Below are positions 22,908 to 32,938 of a stretch of DNA of 64,000 bases, piece by piece. The stretch is from positions 186,001-250,000 of the forward strand of contig OZ037856.1 in assembly GCA_964035575.1 (NCBI GenBank), given 5' to 3'. Positions within the stretch are counted from its first letter, which is position 1, and every line of letters starts with the position of its first letter. The notes under the pieces were generated by a model. The model was not told where the DNA came from, ran no database searches, and was given only the letters and a program-made list of their open reading frames with translations. This DNA is from Rhynchopus sp. YZ270_cl-10 (lineage: Eukaryota; Euglenozoa; Diplonemea; Diplonemida; Diplonemidae). The translations under genes and the position numbers were made by a program.

Positions 22908-22947
22908 AGTTGATAGTGCAAACACCTCGGCGGATGCAGGCACTGAA
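22908..22947 (+). repeat. Type C module
   Basis: The ends AGTGC and GCACT can pair around AAACACCTCGGCGGATGCAG. The same motif is at about 2200, 28263, 56497 and, degenerate, 730 and 60259. Confidence 0.55.
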
Positions 22948-23029
22948 AAAGGGGGGGTTTTTTTTTGAAAACTTGGTTGTATTAGTGTAGTCACCCGAAG
23001 GATGCACTCCACTATACATTCCGCTAACA

Positions 23030-23162
23030 TGGTGTTCCCGAAAGGGCCCATATTGACAGGTCCTTGACATGTCCTTGACACAAGGTTTACAGGGGAAAAT
23101 GACACACCCCCCCTATATTGACATGTCCTTGACATGTCCCCGACAGCAGATCGGTAACACCA
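23030..23162. mobile_element. 133-bp MITE, TGGTGT family, 5-bp duplication TAACA
   Basis: Ends are TGGTGTTCCCGA and TCGGTAACACCA. An exact TAACA lies on both sides (23025-23029 and 23163-23167). The interior holds repeated TTGACATGTCC-type units. It is almost identical to 28974-29095. Confidence 0.85.
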
Positions 23163-24343
23163 TAACATTTTTTTTTCTTTTCTTTCTGTTGGACGTCATT
23201 ATGGTTGTGACCACCCTAGAGTGTGCTCCACTATTTTTTTTTTTTTTTTTGTTCGCGTGCACCATGCAGCAACTAAGAAGAAGAAACTCGGACAAGCAAC
23301 AAGAAGAAGAAGTTAATAAGGTGGCAAGAGAGAGAGAGAGAGAGCAAAACAATAACAAAAAAAAAAAGAAACCCAAATCATGAAATTATAAAAATAGGTC
23401 GGAACTGGGTGGGGAGTTTTCAAAATAAAATAAAAGCTTTGATGAACCTAAGTCACCTAAAAGAAGGCTGGGGTCTGAAGGGTTTAAAAAAAAATTCCCT
23501 CCCCCATTGAGCCCTCAAAAAGAAGAGTGGGATTCGGAGGGCTGGGTGCGAAATTGAAAGTGCATGCTTCTGAGTTTGTTTTGTTACTGGGGGTGATCGT
23601 AAAATATAAAGAAGGAAAGATACGTGACGAAACAGTCCAACAAAAAAAAAAATCACACAGTTTTAGGTCCTGTGTCTTTGCCGTAAGATAAGAGTGGTTT
23701 ATCAGGAGCTAAGGGCGTTACGTTGATAGCAAGCGCTCCTCCCTCCTCCTCCTTTTTTTTGCACACAGCAGTCCAAGAGACATCAGAGGGAATAAAAACC
23801 CTCCTTAGGATACTTTGAAATCCCAAAAAAAAAAAAAAAAATGGAAACTTAACACTCATCACACGATAAAACCCATGGGAGAGGTTGTGAAACGCACGAC
23901 ACCTCGACCTGTTTGGTGAGGAGTGGCTTCTACAGCGCGGTTCGTCACCCAGAACCGCAAAGTGTGTTTGTAATGATTTTGTTTCTATTTCCTTCTTCAT
24001 TTCATCGACAAAAAAGAAATCTACCTGAGTTTTTATCTCCGATGGGTTTCATGCTGGGTTTAGTACAAGCCATACAACATCAAAGCCATGCTCAGGATAA
24101 CACTCTTCAGTTCAGGAGAACAGAAAGCTAGATACACACACCACATTATTTTTTCCCCCTTCTTCGAAAGCTTGGTTACATAGCGTACCCGAGAAAAAAA
24201 GAAAAGAAAAGAAAAACACGCCTTCACTAACATGCCCCCTCCCCCTCACCGTATCATGGGTGAAGAAGGCAGCATACAAAACATCATCTTCTTTCTTTTT
24301 TAAAGTATTAGTGTAGAAACCCAAGCCCCGCTAACATTTTTTT

Positions 24344-24490
24344 ATTTTTTTTGATAAATTTGTTGGAGTAGTGTAGTTGCCTCGGGTTGTGTTGCCAACA
24401 GTTGTGCAACCTCCACTTTTTTCTTTCTATTGGATGTCATTGTTGGTTGTGAGCGTATCAACGTGCTTCTACCACGACCACCCACCACAA
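24344..24490 (-). mobile_element. SINE-like A-tailed repeat, extended copy
   Basis: Read on the minus strand it ends CTCCAACAAATTTATC followed by A tracts. It shares the block GGCAACTACACTACTCC with 29834, 32077 and 48367. This copy appears to extend further 5' than the others. Confidence 0.6.
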
Positions 24491-24937
24491 AACGTCTCCC
24501 CACACTGCCACACGCGGCAAACAAGCTAACTATTAACTATTTCGTCAAAACGAGAACCTAAGACTTGCAAAACTTAGATTAATTAGTGAGAGTAAAAGAG
24601 AGGGGAAACATTCTTTGCACAACATACAGGTAGAAACACTGTTTTCTTTTTCTTTTTTTGAACAACCTTTTCAGGAAACGAGATTATAGAAACTCTGTTT
24701 TCTTTTTATTTCCGGTAGTGGTTTCCGCAAAAAAGGGAAATTAGAATGCCGGGGGGAGGGAGGAGAGAAAACTAGAGGGAATTAAGGGGGAAAACAAGAA
24801 AACTTGAAAGATAAATGTGCCGTGGCAACACACTCCTAAAGAGAAGAGGGTTTCCATCCTAGACGGATGGACCGAAGCTTTACATACTTTAGTTTTGTTG
24901 CCCCTTTAATCGCATGTAAAAAAACAAAAAAAAACAA

Positions 24938-26026
24938 GTACCGTGTTCGTAAAAATGTTCGACCGTAAAAAAGGTCGAACTTCCAGAAAAATCCTGAAAA
25001 GGTCGAATATTTTTTCACGGTATGGTGGCGATCGCGCGCCATGAGACCGCGATCGCACGCGATCGCGATCGCGCGATCGCGCAAAAATTGTCGCGATCGC
25101 ACACACGAAAAAGTGGCGATCGCGCGCGATCGCCCGCGATCGTGCAATCGCCCTGGGAAAAAAATTTTTTTGTGCAGGAAAAATTTTTTTTTGTGGGCAA
25201 AAAAAACCAAAGAGCGATACACGGTGGCCTGCGCCTGACTCTGGCACTGGGGGTACACAGGTACACAGGTACACCCAGAGTGCCAGAGTCAAGGGTCCCC
25301 CCCAATGACATAACGAAGTATCGCTTGCAAGTACCGTTCAAGAAAACCTTAGATTGACCAAATCGAGAAAAAAAATGGTCAAGTCGAAATTTCAGCCAAA
25401 ATACGGTCATTTTGGTCATACCGGTGTATAGTAGTAGCTAGAACACCTCCTTTTCTCTGCTTTCTTTTGATTGCGCGCGAGCCGATTGCTCTCCACGGTG
25501 GGTCACATGTGTGTCCAAAAACTATCTGAAGTACACAGTACACAGTACAGTACTGTGGGGAAAAAAACCCACTGTATACCAAATTATAAAATGACACACC
25601 CCCCCTATATTGACAGGTCCTTGACATGTCCTCGACAGGTGCTCGGTAACACCATTTTTGTGAAAAATTGGTCAAAAATCGACTTGTCTTTGGTAAAAAC
25701 CACGAAAAATCGGCTGCGGAAAACCGCGTTTTAGACCCCCACAGAAGCTCAAAAGTGCCAAATTTTGCTTTCAATGGCCTCAAATCGTCGAAATTAGGCC
25801 TATATAGGGCAAAAAAATAAAAATTGAGAGTCCTTTTCCCTATGAGGCAATAGCCAGCGAAGGCACGTTGGGTTCACCGTCGCGCGATCGCGCGATCGCA
25901 CGCGATCGCGCTATTTTTTGCGCGATCGCGATTTTCCCCAGATCGCGCGCGATCGCGGTCTCATGGCGCGCGATCGCCACCATACCGTGTTTTTTACGGT
26001 CGATAATTTTTGTACGAATACGGTAC
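24938..26026. mobile_element. 1.09-kb TIR element rich in GCGATCGC palindromes
   Basis: Ends GTACCGTGTTCGTA and TACGAATACGGTAC lie in inverted order, with TA at both borders (24939-24940 and 26024-26025). Further in, the arms contain CACGGTATGGTGGCGATCGC and its complement, then dense GCGATCGC/CGCGATCG palindromes. A fragment of the TGGTGT-family MITE lies inside (25589-25654). No transposase frame is present. Confidence 0.75.
25589..25654. mobile_element. TGGTGT-family MITE fragment
   Basis: It matches the right half of 23030-23162, from AAAATGACACACC to TCGGTAACACCA. The left half is missing. It lies inside the 24938-26026 element. Confidence 0.7.
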
Positions 26027-27538
26027 TATTGTTACTGATGCCTTTTGAGTTTTTGAAATACCCTTTTTCGATCACTACTCAAAGCGTGTCTCGAAGTTGG
26101 TGTGTAAGAGAGGCTTTTCACGTCCTCACGCATGCCCGCCAGACAGACAGTTTAAAGTGTGATGGTATGTGATTGTCCAGAACTCTGGATCGGCATTTCA
26201 AAACCCATAATATACATTCTCTTTCCAGGACCCGCCTTAACAGCGAGTCCTGATGGCAGGTCTGGTGTATTATGGCCATCCTAGATCCCTTTCAAGTAAC
26301 ATTGTTTGTATTGGAAAATGGGCCCCAACAAAAATGAGAGGAGTGAGAAAAAAAGAAAAAGAACAAAAGGCTGAGGCAAGGTACGCTAGCCAGATTAGTG
26401 GCAGTTGTTTGGTACAATCCCTTTTCCACCCTCCCGCATCACTGCGTTTTGTGCCACGACTTCTCGGGCGCGAAACGTTGCGAGTGTAACTACCTTTGTT
26501 TCTCAAGAGTATGCGGAAGGTAACTTAAAAAATGAAGGGAAAAAAAAAAAGAAAAAATTATAAGATGATCTTCAGCCTCGTACTTGTTTTAAAAAAAACT
26601 ACCAGATGAATCTGAGCATTGTTTTATTAGTCACCTAAAAGGGGGGGTGCAATAAGCTCTTTCACCCCCCCTTTTTGTCTACAAATTAAGCATGTCAGAA
26701 GACAAGTTCTGCGCACATTCGCCCAAGAAAATACCAGATTTGTTTTTTTTTAAACAGAAACGCACACCTCTAAAAAGAGTGGCAAGGAAGGAGACAAGAA
26801 TGAAAATCTCTTTTTTTTTTTTTTCCGTTTTTTGTTTTATTTTCCTTTTTATTTTTTTGCGAATCACTCAAGCATAATACGCTTGGGATCTGCTTCATAG
26901 AGTTACACAAAAGCAAAACTCAGCTTTAAAAAAATGGATGACATTTGCACAAAAAATCGCAACGACACCACATCTAAAAAAAGATGCACCAAGAACGTTA
27001 AAAAATGATTATTTTTTGTTTTCGAGGGCGGTTATAGGAGGAGGAGGAAGAAAAATTTCCCTACGAAAGCCTGTTTGCTAAAAACAGTTTATCGCATGAA
27101 GCTGGTATTGAACCTTACACCAACAACAACTTCGGTAGGACAATGGCAATTGAGTTGTATCGCAAGGGGAGAGATATGTGGGCTGCGCGCTTCGGCGTCG
27201 CTGTACAAAAACAAAGAAAAGTTAGAACAATAAAAAATATGCCTCTCGTACACCCACATCAAATGTGTGGTTTGAAATACAAAGCCCTGTTTAACAAAAA
27301 GTGAAGTTATGACACTCCGCAGACTGAACGGGTGTTTTTTTTTTTGCTTTCACACTTCTGTTTTTATATTTTGAATAATTGATAACGTATAGACTCGCTT
27401 TTTTTTTGATGGATTAGTGTAGCTGACTCATATCGACAGTCTTCACTGTCCATTTATGACAGACGGAGCTGTTCAACAACCGACATCGGGGCTCACCCGG
27501 GAGATGCCGACAATAGAACCCCATTAACAGAAAAACCA

Positions 27539-27583
27539 TGTCAGATGAACCAAAGCCTCTCGCTATAAGTCACCTTTAAGAAA
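27539..27583 (+). repeat. Type A hairpin module
   Basis: AGATGAACC, AAAGC, loop CTCTCGCT, ATAAG and TCACCTTT. The inner stem is weak while loop and outer arms are kept. Confidence 0.5.
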
Positions 27584-27910
27584 AACGCAATTTGAGAGAT
27601 AATTTGTACCCTCATTTTGTGGGAACACCCCATTTTGAATTTGAACGGAAGGAATGGGAGCAGAAGAAGAGAATAGGCTAGAATTTTGGCGGTAGCAAGG
27701 CAATTGACGCCATTCGATTGGTGCAACGTGTACAACTATGGAGAGGAGTCTCGCGCAATATATAACCCTTGAAGATGAAAATGTACCTCTCATGTACGGC
27801 AAAAGAGGGGGGGGGAAAAGAACGAAGAAGCACAATATGGGAAGGAGAAAGATGAACTGCATGCCCGAAAATGGGGCAAAAAAGGGGGAAAAGAAAAGTT
27901 TTGCAAAGAA

Positions 27911-27953
27911 AAGTTTATAAGATGATCCTAAGCCTCTCGTGCTTAGTCACCTT
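27911..27953 (+). repeat. Type A hairpin module, consensus copy
   Basis: It is identical to 2121-2163: outer arms AAGATGA and TCACCTT, inner stem CTAAGC/GCTTAG, loop CTCTCGT. Two identical copies 25.8 kb apart imply recent copying or strong constraint. Confidence 0.75.
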
Positions 27954-28083
27954 AGAAACACTACATCGTTGGAATAACTGGGAAGGTCCCCCCATTATGA
28001 ATAGAGAAGGGGGGGGTTTTGGGTGATGGATAAAATGTGAAGCACGAAAATCAAACTGTGTGGGGGGGTTTTAACTAAAAATA

Positions 28084-28120
28084 GAGATGAATCTAAGCCT
28101 CTCTGTGCTTAGCAGCTTTT
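28084..28120 (+). repeat. Type A hairpin module
   Basis: GAGATGAAT, inner stem CTAAGC/GCTTAG, loop CTCTCTGT, then CAGCTTTT. A further degenerate copy (28190-28227) is followed by a type C module at 28263-28312. Confidence 0.6.
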
Positions 28121-28462
28121 CAAAAAAAAACCCCCCAAAAAACAAAGGGGAAAATAGAGAACAATAAGGAGAAAATAAAATCCTTGGTAAGACAGGCAAA
28201 CGAACGAAGCCCTTATTTAGTCACCTTAAATGGGGGGTGGTTGACGCAAAAAAAAAAAAAGAGAAGTTGAAAGTGCAAACACCTCACCGTTCATCGGGTG
28301 GACGCAGGGCACTGGTTCTCCGCGCAAAAAAATGAAACTCTCATATTTGAACAATACACAAAACACATCTTTTTGGAGACAAAAGAAAAAAAAAAATTGA
28401 AGATGAATCTAATAGTCGATGAGTCACCTTATACCCGAACTTGAAAATAACAAAGCCTTCTC

Positions 28463-28531
28463 TGGTGTGGCGCCTTAACCGATTCCCCGTGTTTCTACCG
28501 GTTTACCCCCCCAGTAACCGCTACCACACCA
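28463..28531. mobile_element. 69-bp MITE, TGGTGT family, 5-bp duplication TTCTC
   Basis: It starts TGGTGTGGCGCC and ends ACCACACCA. TTCTC occurs exactly on both sides (28458-28462 and 28532-28536). It is a miniature member of the group that includes 54801-56070. Confidence 0.75.
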
Positions 28532-28973
28532 TTCTCGTGTCATGTGTACCTTTTAAAAATAGCATAGGGGGCACAAAATGAGTATATTCTTTCAATCGAA
28601 AGATGGAGTTTTTGTCCACCAGCGTCGTCTCCTCTTTTTTTTTGTCTTTACTTTTTTTTGTTTTTTTTTGCAACTGAACAAACATAGGGGAAAAAAAATA
28701 ATCAAATTTGCGTTTTTCTCACGCAATGATTTAAAAAAAGGTTTCGGAGGGGGAAAAGGAAAGGGAGAGAGACGAGAGAGGGGGGTAAAAAGTAGTTGCA
28801 GATTTGTTGTGAGAATACAGGTTTATTTTCTTTTTCTTTTTTATTATTGGATAAAGTGCTGTAATTCAGACAGTCTTCTCACTATCCAGAACAACACTCT
28901 CAGGAAAAAAATAATGGCCTCTGATCTGGGACCTTTTCATGTCGGAGTCAGGAAGAGAGGATGTTCTGCATAT

Positions 28974-29095
28974 TGGTGTTCCCGAAAGGGCCCATATTGA
29001 CAGGTCCTTGACATGTCCTTGTCACAAGGTTTACAGGGGAAAATGACACACCCCCCCTATATTGACATGTCCCCGACAGCAGATCGGTTACACCA
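28974..29095. mobile_element. 122-bp MITE, TGGTGT family, 5-bp duplication CATAT
   Basis: It starts TGGTGTTCCCGA and ends TCGGTTACACCA. CATAT lies on both sides (28969-28973 and 29096-29100). It is nearly identical to 23030-23162 apart from one missing internal TTGACATGTCC unit. Confidence 0.88.
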
Positions 29096-29605
29096 CATAT
29101 TGTTTTTTTTGAAATCAGTCAAGTGGGGATTGTGTGGGGTATATTATAAACCACTTTTCTTGTTTTGACAGAAGAAAAAAATATGATTTTTTTTTGTTTA
29201 GTTTCAAGAAAGCTGGACTTCAGACATCATCCTCTCTCTCTCTCCCCTCACCGTTCCTTCTGTTTTTTCTTCTTCTTTTTTTTGTGTTTATCATTTCTTT
29301 CGTTCAGAAAAAGTTCGTTCTAAATAAACTTCTTTCAATTCTTGGTGTATTTTTTTTTCTACCACCCCCATAACCCCCCTTTAAATACTACGCTCTCCTT
29401 ACAGAGCGATTTCCCCTTTTGAAAAAGAAAAAAAAAAAAACGACATTTATTAAGGTTGCAGCAGAAGTCTTATTCTTCAGGTTCACGAACCTTTTTGCAC
29501 ACAACACCCTCTCCCCCCCACCCCCTCCTCTAACTGAGGCTGTTGAAAGATGAAAACACACGACCACCCATTTCCCCCCTTTGATTCCAAAGAACCAACC
29601 CTTTT

Positions 29606-29810
29606 CTTCGTGGTCCGCCTGAGTCCGCCAAAAAAAAATCCCACCAAGATCCCGCCCGAGTTGAGACGGACTCAGGCGAACTCGGCCCGAGTCCGCCTGA
29701 GTCCGTCTCAGGTCCCTCTCAACTCGGGCGAACTCGAGAAGGACTTTCCAAGTCCGCCATAGTCCGTCTCAACTCTGGCGGACTCCGGCGGACTCAGGCG
29801 GACCACGAAG
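29606..29810. mobile_element. 205-bp foldback repeat of GAGTCCGCC units
   Basis: The ends CTTCGTGGTCCGCCTGAG and CTCAGGCGGACCACGAAG are exact inverted complements. The interior is made of GAGTCCGCC/GGCGGACTC-like units in both orientations. No clear target duplication is visible. Confidence 0.7.
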
Positions 29811-29833
29811 TATGCAACCCGGTATTATTATTA

Positions 29834-29885
29834 TTTTTTTTTTGAAAAATTGTTGGAATAGTGTAGTTGCCACCTGTGCAAGCTC
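29834..29885 (-). mobile_element. SINE-like A-tailed repeat, fragment
   Basis: On the minus strand GGCAACTACACTATTCCAAC is followed by AATTTTTC and an A tract. It is a truncated relative of 48367-48433. Confidence 0.5.
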
Positions 29886-30418
29886 CGCTGTCCCTAAAGT
29901 CACTCAGGGTTGTTCCTTGTTCTCGGGAAAAACAGCAAAATTCTGGATTTATGTTCCCGTTTTTTTCCTTTTTTTGGGTGGGGTTTTTTGCCCTTTTTCG
30001 GGCTTTCCGAGCTCTACCCTCACTGTAGTGGGGTCATTTCGAGAAAATGGACAAGTTCTTGATTGATACAAATTTTGGTTACGACCACTAGTGAGTTGCT
30101 CACAATGCTAAATGAGTGTCAGAACTGTGATTCTGGGCCCACTTTAACCGCCCTTCGAAATTCAAAAAGGGGTCCCAAACCCGGGCGCGCTACACTCGCG
30201 CGGAACTTTTTGCAGCTTTGGTATAGTTGCATTTTTGGCTGCAAAATGCAAGGGGACCCCCAAAGACGTTGGGAATATTATTTGGATGGGGCAGTGATTT
30301 TGTACCTGCATACACGCTCCCTCGCGGTAACCGCGTGCATGCCAATGAAGTGCTCTCTGGGGTTCGATAACCCGTGGAACCAGTGCTTCCGCCGATGAAC
30401 GGTGAGGCGTTGCACTTC

Positions 30419-30552
30419 TCTTTTTTGCGGAGCAAAAAATAATATAAATGGCGCCGCAGGCAAAAAATTTTGAGTACAGTGTAAAAATCTAGCTTCCAAC
30501 GAACCCTTTTTTGCAGAGCAAAAAATGAAAAATGGCGCCGCAGGCAAAAAAA
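30419..30552. repeat. Tandem pair of TTTTTTGCGGAGCAAAAAA / GGCGCCGCAGGC units
   Basis: Two direct units (30419-30467 and 30505-30552) each have a self-complementary TTTTTTGC..GCAAAAAA segment and ATGGCGCCGCAGGC. The same pair, inverted, is inside the element at 49347-49894, so this is probably a decayed copy of that element. Confidence 0.6.
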
Positions 30553-30934
30553 AATTGGGGGTACAGCCCTGACGGTGCAGGATTTTGTTGTCAATTTTTT
30601 TTTTCTTGCCCCCTGAAAACTCTTGCTTTTGAGAGTTTCGACCATTTCACCACACTGGTGGTGTGTCACCTACAGTGAAACCCACTAGAAACCACAAGAA
30701 AGCCCCCCAAGGAAAAAAAGGAAAAAAAAAAAGGAAAAAAAAACTAAAATCCAGAATTTCATGTTCTCGGTCCCACTTAGGAACTTCCCTGAAGTCACTC
30801 ACGTATTTTTTTTTTTGAAAATGCCACCCAAGGCTAAGGATTTACCTTAAAAAGGGGTCAGCAATAATTGGCAAAGTGCTCCGTATTATTGAAACCCCGT
30901 TTTCTTGAAGTGTTTTTAAACCCCCCCATCCCCC

Positions 30935-32631
30935 TTAGGGACTGCGAATCTGACGGAGTTTTTCTTCGTATCGTCGGAGCTGGACTCTGAACGCTGGGTT
31001 GGGGTTTATCGCAGGTCTGTGCTGCTTGACAAAGGCTATCGACTCCTCGACAGACATTTGCTTTTCCTTTACAATGTATGCCACACACACCGTCGAACTT
31101 CGGCTGACTCCAGCAAAGCTGTGTTGAGTTGAGTTTAACAAAATGCATTGAAAAGGTGGAAGTGACACATTTGGGGGGAAAACACACCAATGGATCAACA
31201 CTGCACCCTTAGACTGAACAGCGTCGAGAATAAATTCGATAGCCCGCTCGAAGTGCGGGAAGAGCTCCTCAACTTCGTTGTCTTCCACCTCAATTTGCAT
31301 ATGTTTTATTTTCTGTGTTATTTTTTTTTGATGAATTCATAGGCCGACTCAACCCCAAAAAAAAAAGTCAAAAAGTTAAGCTTCCATTTTGTAAAAACAT
31401 TTTCCCTGCAGGGAAGCATGCCATGACTTGAACACTCCTGTAGGCATACCTCGGGCACTTTGGTCTTCATATTCCGCCCGCACGTCAGAACGTGTGTGAT
31501 GTTCAGCGACGAAAACACTTCACTGTTCTGTGCAGTGCGCAGCGACCCCAGGAAGATGCCATCAAGCACGCTGTCCGGCCAGATCTTGTTCCACCGCACG
31601 CTGGCACGTATCTGCGGCTCTGCTTCGACGATTGCCTGCCACTGCGCGCACAGTGCAGGCGAGTTATCGAGAGAGAAATCCAGGTGCCTAAAACCCCTAA
31701 ACCACCCCACCTCAGGCAGCCGTTCAATCCCGGCATTTTCCACCAAATACAATGTACTGAGTCTGTGAAAAAGCGATGTTATAAATTCACAAAAAACAAC
31801 GTTATTTTTAGTCAACAAAATGTGTCTCGAAATACCCTCTCATGGCAGTGTACCTATAAACTAAAAAAGGAAAACGGAGATTTTTTTTTGGAAAATTTTA
31901 CCCTAAGCCTCTCGCTGCTTACATCACTGAACACGGTATTTGAGTCATCGAAATGTGTAGGGCAGGGGTGTGAGAGGGGAAGGATTTCATACAATTCCAA
32001 CTCTCCTAATGAGTCTGGGATCTCGGTGAAGTAGTTGAAGTCTAGGTTGAGGTGCACCTGTTGTGATGGATAATTGTTTTTTTTGAAAAATTGTTGGAGT
32101 AGTGTAGTTGCCTCGGTTGTGTTGCCACAGTTGTGCAATCTCCACTTTTTCATCCTGCTTTTTTTTTTTTTTTGCACATACCAATTCATCTAGAAAGCTG
32201 AACTCATCTGGCAGCTCTGTCAGCAGATTCCCTGACAGGTCCAGGTCTGTGAGACAGCTCCATTTGACGATGTTGAAGGGGATTTCGGTGAGGCGGTTTG
32301 AGGAGAAGTTGACCTTGCGGACGTGCTCGAGGGAGAAGAGGGAGTCGGGGAGCTCGGCGATGCCGTTGTGGCGCATATCGAGGGTCTCGATGTGCGCTAG
32401 GTTGAGCAGACGCTTTGGCACCGAACGGAGCTTGAAGTGCGACAAATCGAGCAGCGACGCCTGATCCTCTTCACACTCCCGTACGACATCCTCCGGGCAC
32501 ATCCCATCGTTCTGCTCATACCTTGCCTCCGCCTCCGTCATCAGTCCCTGCTTCAACTCACTTGGCTTTCGTACATGCGACGCAAAATTAGGCGACCGAA
32601 ACTGCGCCAACAACTCCGCATTAGTTGCCAT
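30935..32631 (-). CDS. LRR-dual-specificity phosphatase fusion
   Basis: The five exons (32631-32182, 32057-31993, 31762-31450, 31312-31188, 31118-30935) give 378 residues. Introns of 124, 230, 137 and 69 bp all fit in phase. Residues about 60-205 are about six LRRs of the xLPxxxxxLxxLxxLxLxxNxL type. Residues about 225-365 form a dual-specificity phosphatase domain with loop HCFAGVSRSS (nucleophile C318, arginine R324) and likely general acid D287. The C318 codon is split by the last intron, and correct splicing restores HCxAGxxR. DSPs remove phosphate from Tyr and Ser/Thr, often on MAP kinases; the LRRs probably choose the partner. LRR-MKPs are known in Dictyostelium. It ends in a conserved-type helix, RRYEEKLRQIRSP. 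The JmjC-like gene lies 307 bp upstream on the same strand. Confidence 0.9.
31897..31925 (+). repeat. Type A hairpin inside an intron
   Basis: CCTAAGC, loop CTCTCGCT and GCTTACATCAC lie within intron 2 of the LRR-phosphatase gene. It has the same orientation as all spacer copies, opposite to the gene. Confidence 0.5.
32077..32145 (-). mobile_element. SINE-like repeat filling an intron
   Basis: It is near-identical to 48367-48433 over about 65 bp and lies in the gene-sense direction with its A tail 3'. It occupies most of the 124-bp intron 1 (32058-32181) of the LRR-phosphatase gene. Confidence 0.7.
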
Positions 32632-32938
32632 TAAAATTGCGAAACCTTCCAAAAAAAAAATAGGCAAAAAGAGAAAAAAAAGGCTCTGAGAAAAGGGGGT
32701 TTTGCGGTGTGTGTGTGTGTTTTGTGTAACTGTAGGGTGTGGATAAAGGGAATACTGTGTGTTACCCGAAACTGCAAAAAAAAGTTGTCGGATGGGAGGG
32801 AAGACTAAAAAAGGTCCACTATGGGGAGAATATGCTCCTTTTTTTTTGGGAAATACACTTTTCCTTTTTTTGTACCTCATAATTGCCTCAACAATTTTTG
32901 TCCAAAAAATACTCAAAAAAAAAAAAAAAAAGAAACAT
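32632..32938. other. Short spacer between LRR-phosphatase and JmjC-like genes
   Basis: The spacer is 307 bp of A/T tracts and a GT-rich run. On the gene-sense strand, T-rich tracts precede the LRR-phosphatase start. I see no other feature. Confidence 0.5.

Larger units (their letters stand above)
18404..30934. other. 12.5-kb gene desert rich in mobile elements
   Basis: No gene is supported. Apart from the individually listed elements, the DNA is A/T tracts, G tracts and hairpin modules. Stretches such as 18640-19790 and 26050-27530 show nothing I can name, except that 19407-19450 resembles the A-tailed short repeat seen at 48367-48433. Confidence 0.6.

Noticed and set aside
24938-26026. Bacterial (cyanobacterial HIP1-like GCGATCGC) contamination
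   Set aside because: The octamers are confined to a TIR element with a nested local MITE, so they belong to this genome.
27030-27300. Plus-strand open stretch including NNNFGRTMAIELYRKGRD
   Set aside because: It looks protein-like, but is under 90 codons with no upstream start or splice support, and lies against the direction of all other genes. It was kept out for lack of evidence.
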